Positions 6,090 to 12,501 of a stretch of DNA of 14,061 nucleotides are shown here, piece after piece. This DNA is from CAIKHN01 sp964394565. GTDB taxonomy: Bacteria > Patescibacteriota > Patescibacteriia > UBA9934. The stretch's first letter is position 1, and each line of letters starts with the position of its first letter. The DNA is taken from contig CAYMYA010000019.1 in NCBI GenBank assembly GCA_964394565.1, forward strand, positions 1-14,061, read 5' to 3'. A program made the translations under genes and the position numbers. The notes under the pieces were generated by a model. The model had not been told where the DNA came from and ran no database searches. It was given only the letters and a program-made list of their open reading frames with translations.

Positions 6090-6644
6090 ATGCCAACCAT
6101 TCTTTTTATCATCGTCTTTCTCCTCCTCGCGTCTTTTGCGTGGGGATCTCTCCTCGCTGCACCCTGGGTTCCGACCCTGAAAGCGCAACGGGATTTGTTG
6201 ATTGAGCATCTTGATGTGCATTCATTGGATCCCCGCATGCGCGGAGATGACGGAATCCTGACAATTTACGATTTAGGCTGCGGGAGCGGCTCGATGCTCT
6301 TTGCATTCGCGGAGAAGTATCCAACTGCTCGATGTATTGGATACGACGTTTCCCTTTTACCGCTTGCCATCGGATTATTCCGAAAGCTCCGGTCGCCAAA
6401 AAAATATCGGAATGTTTCTCTTCGTTTCGGAAATTTTTTTACCAAACATTTTTCTGACGCCAATCTCATCGTCGCGTTCTTAATGCAAAAAGCGTACAAA
6501 AAATTTATTGCAAAACTCTCAACAGAACTTCAATCCGAAACACTCGTCGCCATTGAAGCCTGGCCCCTTCCCAATCGCACGCCAGCGCAAACCATTCAAG
6601 GCGAAAAACTTGTGCCCTGGTATATCTATCGCTGGCCAACATAA
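6090..6644 (+). CDS. Membrane-anchored SAM-dependent methyltransferase
   Basis: A 184-residue class I methyltransferase-like protein. It starts with one membrane helix (about 3-23), followed by APWVPT (24-29), a motif I associate with a CPR family of small anchored methyltransferases. The SAM-binding motif I is IYDLGCGSG (59-67), followed by CIGYDVS (82-88, acidic end of strand 2) and FSDANLIVAFLM (121-132). The C-terminus has the EAWPLP region typical of the family. Substrate unknown. Residues about 44-54 (HSLDPRMRGDD) are an insertion between the first helix and motif I that matches the translation of a palindromic repeat (see the repeat at 6222). The catalytic core looks intact. ATG chosen 10 bases after rluF because it begins exactly at the membrane helix; the frame upstream overlaps rluF. 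Confidence 0.82.
   Translation: MPTILFIIVFLLLASFAWGSLLAAPWVPTLKAQRDLLIEHLDVHSLDPRMRGDDGILTIYDLGCGSGSMLFAFAEKYPTARCIGYDVSLLPLAIGLFRKLRSPKKYRNVSLRFGNFFTKHFSDANLIVAFLMQKAYKKFIAKLSTELQSETLVAIEAWPLPNRTPAQTIQGEKLVPWYIYRWPT
6222..6258 (+). repeat. Palindromic repeat element inserted in frame in a coding sequence
   Basis: The stretch around TTGGATCCCCGCATGCGCGG has an inner stem CCGC/GCGG (6233-6236/6241-6244) with an ATGC loop. It is flanked by GGAT (6227-6230) and ATCC (6255-6258) as outer arms, plus GATGACGG between them. This composition, and its translation LDPRMRGDD, match a widespread REP-like palindrome whose reading frames give LDPR-RGDD or IPACAGMT type peptides. Identification is from memory. 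It lies within the methyltransferase without breaking the frame. Confidence 0.65.
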
Positions 6645-6689
6645 TTCGGTTTGCAAACGCGTTTCCTATTCGTTGTTCGAGTGAGCTTG

Positions 6690-6695
6690 TATACT
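6690..6695 (+). promoter_or_regulatory. -10 element (TATACT) of pfkB1-DUF2090
   Basis: TATACT ends 8 bases before the ATG at 6704, in the 59-base gap after the methyltransferase. That gap has no clear terminator; only a loop-less GTTTG/CAAAC palindrome is seen at 6650-6659. Predicted leader is 0-2 bases. Confidence 0.6.
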
Positions 6696-6703
6696 CAAAG
6701 TAT

Positions 6704-7681
6704 ATGCTCGACCTCCTCACTGTCGGCGATATTAAACTCGATACCTTTTTGTTATTACCAGATGCAAGTGTCATGTGCGCATTGAATGCGCCAGAATGCA
6801 AACTCTGTATTACGTACGGAAAAAAAATCCCTGTCACCACGATGCGTTCACAAATTGCAGGTACCGCCCCAAATGTCGCGATTGGCGTTGCAAAATTTGG
6901 CAAGAACACTGGAATCGTGAGCATGATGGGACATGATGAAATTTACGAGCACGCCAAAACATTTCTCAAACATTACAAGGTGAATACGCGATATATCCTC
7001 GGAAAATCCGGCCTTCATTCGAGTGCCGCAACCGTCATCACCTATAAAGGAGAGTCAACACAATTCGTCGATCATACCGACGTCACGTATCGATTACCCG
7101 ATAGCACGAAACACGCAACATGGGTGCACATTGCAGAATTAGGCGACGGGTATGCGGAACTCTATCGCGACGCGATCGCCGCAAAAAAGCTGCATGACAC
7201 AAAAATCAGCTTCAACCCTGGAACCATTCAAATTCGTGATGCAAAAACCATTCTCTTCGATCTCCTCCGCGTAACCGATGTCCTATTTGTCAATATGCAA
7301 GAAGCGCGTGCGCTCCTCTCATTGCCAAAACAGGACATTACGATACGCGGAATCATCACCAGCCTTCGGAACCTCGGCCCTTCTTGTGTTGTTGTGACAG
7401 ACGGAAAAAATGGCGCATACGCTTTCAACGGAGAATCTCTTGCCTTTGCCCCAATGTTTCCAGGGAAACGCATAGAAGCAACAGGCGCAGGAGACGCCTT
7501 TTCCTCCGGGTTTCTTGGCGCAATGCTCAATGGCCACACGCATATTGAGGCACTCGAATATGCATCCGCAAATGCAGCATCCGTTGTGGGATTCGTGGGG
7601 CCAACACTGGGATTGCTTACCTACGCAGCGCTCACCAAAACACTCCGTAAACACAAAGCCTACCGCACAACCCTCCTATGA
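6704..7681 (+). CDS. PfkB-family carbohydrate kinase (pfkB1)
   Basis: A 325-residue ribokinase-fold kinase transferring ATP phosphate to a sugar or sugar-phosphate hydroxyl. PfkB signature 2 is TGAGDAFSSGF (260-270), with catalytic base D264. Other family landmarks are VGDIKLD (7-13), SFNPG (169-173), VNMQEA (196-201) and VVVTDGKNGA (229-238). Signature 1, usually GG-N-A, reads AGTAPNVAIGVAKFG (52-66). An insertion after strand 1 (about 20-46) carries C25, C32 and C35 in an ECKLC context, which seems typical of CPR members and could form a lid or metal site. It ends with an ATGA overlap with the DUF2090 gene, so translation is coupled. The substrate cannot be told; fructose phosphate, ribose or nucleoside are all possible. 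Confidence 0.87.
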   Translation: MLDLLTVGDIKLDTFLLLPDASVMCALNAPECKLCITYGKKIPVTTMRSQIAGTAPNVAIGVAKFGKNTGIVSMMGHDEIYEHAKTFLKHYKVNTRYILGKSGLHSSAATVITYKGESTQFVDHTDVTYRLPDSTKHATWVHIAELGDGYAELYRDAIAAKKLHDTKISFNPGTIQIRDAKTILFDLLRVTDVLFVNMQEARALLSLPKQDITIRGIITSLRNLGPSCVVVTDGKNGAYAFNGESLAFAPMFPGKRIEATGAGDAFSSGFLGAMLNGHTHIEALEYASANAASVVGFVGPTLGLLTYAALTKTLRKHKAYRTTLL

Positions 7682-8505
7682 AACCCCTCTTCATTCTCCC
7701 CTTCGATCACCGCAGCGGCCTCACGCGCGAGCTGTTCGGCGTCGCATATCCACCCAATGCTTCCGTAGGTAAAAAGATCTCTGCTCTGAAACGTGTCATC
7801 TTTGAAGGATTTCTCGCCGCGTATCCCGTCGCACAACAATATGGCGATTGCGGCATTCTGGTCGACGAGGAGTTTGGGACGCCGATCATCAACGAAGCGA
7901 AGCGCAAAGGAATTATTTTCGCAGTTTCCACGGAAACGAGCGGTGGGAGCACATTTGACTTCGTTCATAAACGTGGGTTTGGCCGTGCGCTCGTTGAGCA
8001 GGATCCAACCTACGCCAAAGCGCTCGTGAACTACAATTTTGGTGACGACGAGCACAATAAAGAAAAAATGAAAAAACTCCGTCAACTCACAGATTTTTGC
8101 GAGACGGAAGGAATTCCTCTCATGCTCGAGCCGCTTGTACACGGAACAAAGTCTCCGCTCTCCATGGCAGTCACAATGATTCGCGATATGCACGCACACG
8201 GTGTTCGACCATCGTTATGGAAACTCGAAATGCAACGCTCAGTAAAAGACTGGAAAAAACTTGCGGCCGTCGCAAAGGCGCCCATGATTCTCCTTGGCCA
8301 CGGCGAATCCATGAAGGTGGTAGACGAATGGGTCACGATCGCAGCAAAAAGCGGGGCGGTCGACGGGTTCGCGATTGGTCGTACGATCTTCTTCGAACCG
8401 ATCAAGAAGCTTCACAAAACATCGATCACCAAAAAGCAGGCTATTGAGGCGATTTCGAAAAATTATCTCCACTACGTGAAGCTTTGGGCGAAGCACGCAA
8501 ACTGA
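7678..8505 (+). CDS. DUF2090-domain protein, class I aldolase-like TIM barrel
   Basis: A 275-residue stand-alone DUF2090 protein. The domain is best known as the C-terminal half of IolC-type fusions, after a PfkB kinase, and is related to sugar-phosphate aldolases. Visible are FILPFDHRSG (5-14), LVDEEFGTPIINEAK (61-75), PTYAKALVNYN (110-120), MLEPLV (149-154), SLWKLE (179-184), MILLGHGES (203-211) and GFAIGRTIFFEPI (230-242), probably the phosphate-binding end of the barrel. K182 in WKLE is a plausible Schiff-base lysine by analogy with LacD-type aldolases; this is inference. The gene overlaps pfkB1 by 4 bases and is followed 42 bases later by pfkB2, so kinase and aldolase functions that are fused elsewhere are separate here. 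It probably cleaves or makes a phosphorylated ketose or keto-acid; substrate unknown. Confidence 0.85.
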   Translation: MKPLFILPFDHRSGLTRELFGVAYPPNASVGKKISALKRVIFEGFLAAYPVAQQYGDCGILVDEEFGTPIINEAKRKGIIFAVSTETSGGSTFDFVHKRGFGRALVEQDPTYAKALVNYNFGDDEHNKEKMKKLRQLTDFCETEGIPLMLEPLVHGTKSPLSMAVTMIRDMHAHGVRPSLWKLEMQRSVKDWKKLAAVAKAPMILLGHGESMKVVDEWVTIAAKSGAVDGFAIGRTIFFEPIKKLHKTSITKKQAIEAISKNYLHYVKLWAKHAN

Positions 8506-8513
8506 ATTTCATG

Positions 8514-8519
8514 TAAACT
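8514..8519 (+). promoter_or_regulatory. Possible -10 (TAAACT) of pfkB2
   Basis: TAAACT, one base from the window's TATACT consensus, sits in the 42-base gap and would give a leader of about 22 bases before the ATG at 8548. It is weaker and farther from its ATG than the other promoters, so pfkB2 could instead be read through from the DUF2090 gene; no terminator separates them. Confidence 0.35.
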
Positions 8520-8547
8520 AAGGTTGAACGAACCCTAGTGTGCTTTT

Positions 8548-9522
8548 ATGACCACCTCTGTCCTCACGATTGGCTCCGCGATGCGTGACGTGTTCCTCCT
8601 CTCAAAAGCATTTAAAATCATGCCAATGCCCGGAAATCCTGGCGTCATGGCGGAATGCGTCACGCTTGGTGCAAAGATTGATATCGACAACTTGGTTCTT
8701 GCGACGGGCGGTGGGGCGACGAATGCTGCGGCTACCTTCGCGCGTCTTGGATTTGCGACATCCTGCATAGCACGTATTGGTGCCGACGAACCCGGCGAAG
8801 CAGTCCTAAAAGATCTCGTGTCACATGGTGTCGACACTGCGCTCGTCGCAATCGCGAAAAAAGAAACCACTGGGTACAGCACGCTCCTTACCGCAGAAAA
8901 CGGCGAGCGCACCGTGCTCGTGTTTCGTGGTGCAAGTGCGAACTTTTCAGAAAAGGATGTAAAGCTTTCAAAAATTTCACACGGTGCTGTCTATCTCACC
9001 TCTCTTGGGGGAAATATCACGCTCGCGGCATCCATCGCAAAAACGTGCAAAAATAAGGGCATCTTTTTTGTGTGGAATCCGGGAATGCAAGAATTACGCA
9101 CCGGAAGCGGACTCACCCCCGTACGCAAACTCGCAAATATTCTTCTCGTCAATTTAGAAGAGGCGCAAATTCTTTCTGGAAAACCATCAAATGATCCAAA
9201 AGTCCAATGCGATCTTCTCGCCCTCCCTGGCTGTATCGTTGTCATTACGGACGGCGCGAATGGTGCATTTGCACGCGAAAAAAATGTCACATGGCATTGC
9301 AGAACGTCTGGCATCCCTTCCATTTCGCGTACAGGTGCCGGCGACGCATTCGGATCCGCATTCACCGCAGCAATTCTTGCAGACTATAGCACTGAAGATG
9401 CATTACGTATCGGCACAATGAATGCAGAGCACGTCGTACAACAAGTAGGCGCGAAGGCTGGTATACTCAGCGCATGGCCAAAGCCAACCGAACTCGGCGC
9501 ATACCGAGTGCGAAAGATGTAA
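8548..9522 (+). CDS. PfkB-family carbohydrate kinase (pfkB2)
   Basis: A 324-residue ribokinase-fold kinase, full length. Signature 1 region ATGGGATNAAATFARLG (52-68), IARIGADEPGEAVL (74-87), WNPGM (176-180), VNLEEAQILSG (201-211), VVITDGANGA (231-240), and signature 2 RTGAGDAFGSAF (261-272) with base D266. It keeps the canonical glycine-rich signature 1 better than pfkB1. It shares with pfkB1 an insertion after strand 1 (about 27-47, including ECVTLGAKIDI), so the two are likely ancient paralogues with different substrates. Its 3' end overlaps the promoter and first codons of the small membrane protein gene. Substrate unknown. Confidence 0.88.
   Translation: MTTSVLTIGSAMRDVFLLSKAFKIMPMPGNPGVMAECVTLGAKIDIDNLVLATGGGATNAAATFARLGFATSCIARIGADEPGEAVLKDLVSHGVDTALVAIAKKETTGYSTLLTAENGERTVLVFRGASANFSEKDVKLSKISHGAVYLTSLGGNITLAASIAKTCKNKGIFFVWNPGMQELRTGSGLTPVRKLANILLVNLEEAQILSGKPSNDPKVQCDLLALPGCIVVITDGANGAFAREKNVTWHCRTSGIPSISRTGAGDAFGSAFTAAILADYSTEDALRIGTMNAEHVVQQVGAKAGILSAWPKPTELGAYRVRKM
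9462..9467 (+). promoter_or_regulatory. Extended -10 (TGGTATACT) inside the end of pfkB2
   Basis: TGGTATACT lies within pfkB2 and ends 6 bases before the ATG at 9474, the same spacing as at rpiB and the transketolase operon. It would drive a leaderless mRNA for the downstream three-gene unit. Confidence 0.55.
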
Positions 9523-9671
9523 TGTTTGAAACACAAGCTATGCAACGTCATCCGCAACAACATGGTCATCCTCGCGCATGGATGACGGTTCTCCTCGTGT
9601 CCGCCGCAGCCTTAATTATTCTCGTCATGGCATTCGCTGCGCTTCAGCTTGCGGCAATTGCCGGAATGTAA
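9474..9671 (+). CDS. Small single-pass membrane protein
   Basis: A 65-residue protein with a basic, His/Gln-rich N-terminus and one membrane helix (about 36-63, WMTVLLVSAAALIILVMAFA). No family recognised. Start at 9474 is chosen because TATACT ends 6 bases upstream; this makes it overlap the last 49 bases of pfkB2 in another frame. An alternative ATG at 9522 overlaps the pfkB2 stop as TAATG and would give 49 residues through coupling. The helix is present either way. The next gene begins 4 bases after its stop, so it leads a small operon of two membrane proteins and a dehydrogenase. Possibly a partner of the next protein. Confidence 0.6.
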   Translation: MAKANRTRRIPSAKDVMFETQAMQRHPQQHGHPRAWMTVLLVSAAALIILVMAFAALQLAAIAGM

Positions 9672-9675
9672 TGCT

Positions 9676-10440
9676 ATGGCAACTCCACAAATTCCGGGCA
9701 CACAACCGAACAAAGTACACATGTGGATGCTCATGCTTTTGGGCTGGACGGCAGTTTTTTCGCTCATCTCCGTGGGACTCCTCCTCACCAAGGGCTCTAG
9801 CGCCACGCTCTCTACCACCGATTTACGCGTTGCCTGCCAAAACGGAACCATCAACGGCATCACAACGAACCTCACGAGAATCGCGGAGGCGTGTTCCGAT
9901 TCCGAAGACGTAGAACCAACATCACCTGCCGCAACAGGAACCACGTTCGACGCAACACTCAGCAACGGCACCCTCCCCAGCCTCACACTTCCGGCAAATT
10001 GGACAGCCTCGTGGAACGTCGGACCATTTTCTGAAGGTCTTCTCGCGGAATTCGATGCAGTGAAGGGCATCTATCAAACATGTGAAGCGTGTGGTGGCCT
10101 TGCGAATCCTCCAAGTTTCGAAATCACCACCTGGGTTGCGGCCAAGGCGGAACTCATGAATCCGGAAGACGCAAAAGCCTATTATATCGAGCTCTCCAAA
10201 GCTGACGATGCTGAATACACAAATATTTCTGTCACATCTACTGCTGTTGCAGGCGGAACGCTCACGAGTATCGATGGCACCCGGGATATTCAAGCAGCCG
10301 GTACGCGTAATGGAAACTTTCATATTCTGAAATTTGTGAATGACACCAAATACATCGAGATCACATTCGACGAATACGGTGCGACGGGTACTGAATGGGA
10401 GATTGTGAAGAATTCTCTCGACTGGTCAATGATCAAGTAG
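9676..10440 (+). CDS. Membrane-anchored extracytoplasmic protein of unknown function
   Basis: A 254-residue protein with an uncleaved-looking membrane helix (about 16-38, MWMLMLLGWTAVFSLISVGLLL), then a Ser/Thr-rich linker (40-100). A folded domain (about 100-254) alternates predicted strands and helices and ends FHILKFVNDTKYIEITFDEY, WEIVKNSLDWSMIK. The C-terminal pattern resembles small beta-rich lipoprotein-like domains that close with a 'still-in-error' type helix, but I cannot name a family. It has four cysteines, C54 and C73 in the linker, and C136/C139 as CEAC, possible disulfides outside the cell. ATG chosen at the natural start of the anchor, 4 bases after the previous stop. It has no promoter of its own and is followed 5 bases later by the dehydrogenase gene. 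Confidence 0.75.
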   Translation: MATPQIPGTQPNKVHMWMLMLLGWTAVFSLISVGLLLTKGSSATLSTTDLRVACQNGTINGITTNLTRIAEACSDSEDVEPTSPAATGTTFDATLSNGTLPSLTLPANWTASWNVGPFSEGLLAEFDAVKGIYQTCEACGGLANPPSFEITTWVAAKAELMNPEDAKAYYIELSKADDAEYTNISVTSTAVAGGTLTSIDGTRDIQAAGTRNGNFHILKFVNDTKYIEITFDEYGATGTEWEIVKNSLDWSMIK

Positions 10441-10445
10441 TCACT

Positions 10446-11432
10446 ATGCTGCGCATTTTCGTCACCCGTCACATTCCCTCCCCTGGCATCGAGCTCCTCA
10501 ACGCACTGCCGAGTGTAACGGTGGACGTGTATGGTGAAGATCGGATTATTCCACGAGATATACTTTTGCAACGTGTTGTGGGCGCCGATATCCTCATTTC
10601 GATTTTGACAGATAAGATTGATGCAGAGCTCTTCGATGCTGCGGGGTCACAACTCAAAATGGTCGCAAATTACGCCGTGGGATTCGACAACGTCGACGTC
10701 GACGAGGCGAAAAGGCGCGGCATCGTCGTCACGAATGCACCGACGCCAGAAATTAATGAATCCGTTGCGGAGCATGCCATTGCGCTCATTTTTGCTCTCG
10801 CACACCGCATTGTAGAAACCGATCAGTTCACGCGAGATGGAAAATATCATGGCTGGGGGCCGGAGATGCTCCTTGGCACCGATGTCATTGGCAAAACGCT
10901 CGGCATCATTGGCGGCGGAGCCATTGGTGCAGGCCTTGCGCGCCGTATGAAGGATGGGTTCGGACTTACGATTTTGTATAACGATCTCAAGCCGAATCCC
11001 ACATTTGAACAGAATGTTGACGCATCGTTCCGATCGAAAGAAGCGCTACTGCAAGAATCGGACATTGTCAGCCTCCATGTTCCCCTCCTCCCGTCGACCA
11101 CGCACCTCATTGATGCCAATGCACTCGCCATGATGAAACCGACCGCATTTCTCATTAATACTGCACGCGGGGCGGTTGTGGACACTGCGGCACTTGTGAA
11201 CGCACTTGAAACAGGAAAACTCGGCGGCGCAGGGCTCGATGTGTACGAAGGTGAACCTCAACTCGCGCCAACGCCCCAACTCGCCGAACGGCTTCAAAAA
11301 CTCCAAAACGTCATTCTTACCCCGCACACCGCTAGCGCGACCGTGGCAACGAGGGCAGCAATGAGCCGACAAGTTGTAAAAAATATCGAGGAATTTCTTG
11401 CGGGCGAGACCCCGGAAAATACAGTGAAATAA
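10446..11432 (+). CDS. D-2-hydroxyacid dehydrogenase, glyoxylate/hydroxypyruvate reductase type
   Basis: A 328-residue NAD(P)-dependent D-isomer-specific 2-hydroxyacid dehydrogenase, likely reducing glyoxylate or hydroxypyruvate or oxidising D-glycerate. It shows the substrate-side VANYAVGFDNVDV (73-85), VAEHAIALI (107-115), the dinucleotide loop GIIGGGAIGAGLARR (153-167), and the catalytic triad R241 (INTARGAVVD), E270 (DVYEGEP) and H294 (LTPHTAS). The residue at the end of strand 2 is D180 in LYNDLKP, where an acidic side chain usually favours NAD over NADP. The pattern matches GyaR/GRHPR proteins better than D-lactate dehydrogenases of the VanH type. ATG chosen 5 bases after the previous stop, at the start of the family's first strand (LRIFVTR). 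It ends just before a bidirectional terminator. Confidence 0.9.
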   Translation: MLRIFVTRHIPSPGIELLNALPSVTVDVYGEDRIIPRDILLQRVVGADILISILTDKIDAELFDAAGSQLKMVANYAVGFDNVDVDEAKRRGIVVTNAPTPEINESVAEHAIALIFALAHRIVETDQFTRDGKYHGWGPEMLLGTDVIGKTLGIIGGGAIGAGLARRMKDGFGLTILYNDLKPNPTFEQNVDASFRSKEALLQESDIVSLHVPLLPSTTHLIDANALAMMKPTAFLINTARGAVVDTAALVNALETGKLGGAGLDVYEGEPQLAPTPQLAERLQKLQNVILTPHTASATVATRAAMSRQVVKNIEEFLAGETPENTVK

Positions 11433-11442
11433 TCAGGTTCCG

Positions 11443-11478
11443 CACAAAAATACAACGGTTACCCGTTGTATTTTTGTG
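11443..11478. terminator. Bidirectional terminator between the dehydrogenase and tRNA-Ala
   Basis: A perfect 16-bp inverted repeat (11443-11458 and 11463-11478) with a TTAC loop. The core TACAACGG/CCGTTGTA is flanked by A5 and T5, giving a U-tract on both strands. It lies 10 bases after the dehydrogenase stop, and its right arm includes the last two bases (CA) of the encoded tRNA CCA end. Confidence 0.92.
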
Positions 11479-11552
11479 GTGGACCAACAGGGATTCGAAC
11501 CCTGGACCCCCTGCTTGCAAAGCAGGTGCTCTACCAACTGAGCTATTGGCCC
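11477..11552 (-). tRNA. tRNA-Ala, anticodon UGC
   Basis: A 76-base tRNA including an encoded CCA. Acceptor stem GGGCCAA/TTGGTCC contains a G-T at position 3-70, the alanine identity pair, with discriminator A. The D arm is AGCTCAGTTGGTAGAGC, anticodon stem CCTGC/GCAGG around TTTGCAA (anticodon TGC), and T arm CAGGGTTCGAATCCCTG. All stems pair. It has its own promoter just upstream on the minus strand and a terminator at its 3' end, so it is an independent unit. Confidence 0.97.
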
Positions 11553-11564
11553 TTGAGCGAGAGC

Positions 11565-11593
11565 ACTATAGCAAAAACTAAATACCCGGTCAA
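11565..11593 (-). promoter_or_regulatory. sigma70-like promoter of tRNA-Ala
   Basis: Read on the minus strand: TTGACC at 11593-11588, a 17-base spacer ending in TGC, then TATAGT at 11570-11565. This is the best complete -35/-10 pair in the window. The start site would fall about 6 bases before the tRNA. The -35 overlaps the TGA stop of the VanW gene. Confidence 0.85.
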
Positions 11594-12414
11594 CCAATCT
11601 CCACCATAGGAACGGCGGCGGACAGGGGGTAAAGCGTTTCGCTATGATTTTTATACAGTAGCGTGTCACTCAGGAGGTTCCCCGTGCATTTATCCGTCAT
11701 TTGCCGGTAAATGGCGTTTTGCCGAAAAACCTTCCCCGTGGAAGCAGATCGAAGGAACCGATGATCACGCTCAAGGATCGAGTAAGAATACTTTTGCTCA
11801 ACATCCGAACGCATCTCTCCCTCCAGATGCGTTTCACCGACCGAAAGCAGGATTTGAAACACGGTATCCGTAGGATTATGCAGCTGAAGATCAACATAGT
11901 TGAAAAACACTGCAGCTCCCGTTCCAAAGGGAAGAACGCGCCCGGAATCTGGGAAAATGTCGTAACTATGATGATGGCGTTCCGTCACCGTCAACGGCGA
12001 ATGGAGCGCCATCCAATAAAGCAAATTCGCCGCTTGGCATAACCCACCACCAATTCCCTCTTTCACTTGCCCATTCGAAAGCAGCATTCCCGTGACATAC
12101 CCCTTTTGCGCAGTAGGGCGCCCAACAAGCCGCCAAAATGAAAATGTTTCTCCTGGGCGGATAACGACTCGGTCCATTTTTTCAGCAGCGATCTGAAGAT
12201 TCTTCACCTTATTGCTCTGCAACCGCATATCCACGCCCCCTAACTTCCGAAGCAAAAGCGATCGATGCGTCGTGACACGAAAGGGTAAGGGGTTGTCCGC
12301 ACGACGTACCGCAAACCTGCGCATGAAACACCATTGCAAATATCTGAACACCTGCAAACGCCAGATGCTCACAATGCGGAGAAATGGAAAAGTAGTGAAG
12401 AGCATCTTTCGCAT
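11590..12414 (-). CDS. VanW family protein
   Basis: A 274-residue protein resembling VanW, the accessory protein of VanB-type vancomycin resistance clusters. VanW homologues are widespread outside resistance operons and their biochemical role is unsettled. Visible are RVTTHRSLLLRKLGGVDMRLQSNKV, VIRPGETFSFWRLVGRPTAQKGY (84-106), IGGGLCQAANLLYW (121-134), LHSPLTVTERHHHSYDIFPDSGRVLPFGTGA (137-167) and FFNYVDLQ. No signal peptide is seen with this start. ATG at 12414 is chosen because a minus-strand TATACT ends 9 bases upstream and MRKMLFTTFPFLR resembles the VanW N-terminus. An in-frame ATG at 12510 would add 32 hydrophobic residues but overlap the divergent gene and precede the promoter. The pairing with an L,D-transpeptidase supports a cell-wall role. 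Confidence 0.88.
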   Translation of the reverse strand: MRKMLFTTFPFLRIVSIWRLQVFRYLQWCFMRRFAVRRADNPLPFRVTTHRSLLLRKLGGVDMRLQSNKVKNLQIAAEKMDRVVIRPGETFSFWRLVGRPTAQKGYVTGMLLSNGQVKEGIGGGLCQAANLLYWMALHSPLTVTERHHHSYDIFPDSGRVLPFGTGAAVFFNYVDLQLHNPTDTVFQILLSVGETHLEGEMRSDVEQKYSYSILERDHRFLRSASTGKVFRQNAIYRQMTDKCTGNLLSDTLLYKNHSETLYPLSAAVPMVEIG

Positions 12415-12423
12415 GGCCAGCAC

Positions 12424-12429
12424 AGTATA
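12424..12429 (-). promoter_or_regulatory. -10 element (TATACT, minus strand) of the VanW gene
   Basis: The palindrome AGTATACT at 12424-12431 supplies TATACT on the minus strand, 9 bases before the ATG at 12414, for a leader of about 1-3 bases. Being palindromic it could also read as a -10 toward the right, which would transcribe into the L,D-transpeptidase gene from about 70 bases upstream. Confidence 0.5.
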
Positions 12430-12484
12430 CTGTTCACTTCGCGCAATCAAGGGCACAAGAGCAGAACACACCACAAAAACGACG

Positions 12485-12490
12485 TATACT
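12485..12490 (+). promoter_or_regulatory. -10 element (TATACT) of the FG-GAP/L,D-transpeptidase gene
   Basis: TATACT ends 11 bases before the ATG at 12502, giving a leader of about 4-5 bases. It is divergent from the VanW promoter, with 55 bases between the two -10 elements, so shared control of the two genes is possible. Confidence 0.55.
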
Positions 12491-12501
12491 AGATACATTC
12501 T

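Noticed and set aside
10446..12414. A vancomycin-type (VanH/VanA/VanX/VanW) resistance cluster
   Set aside because: The dehydrogenase has glyoxylate reductase-type motifs, is on the other strand in a different operon, and no D-Ala-D-Lac ligase or dipeptidase is present.
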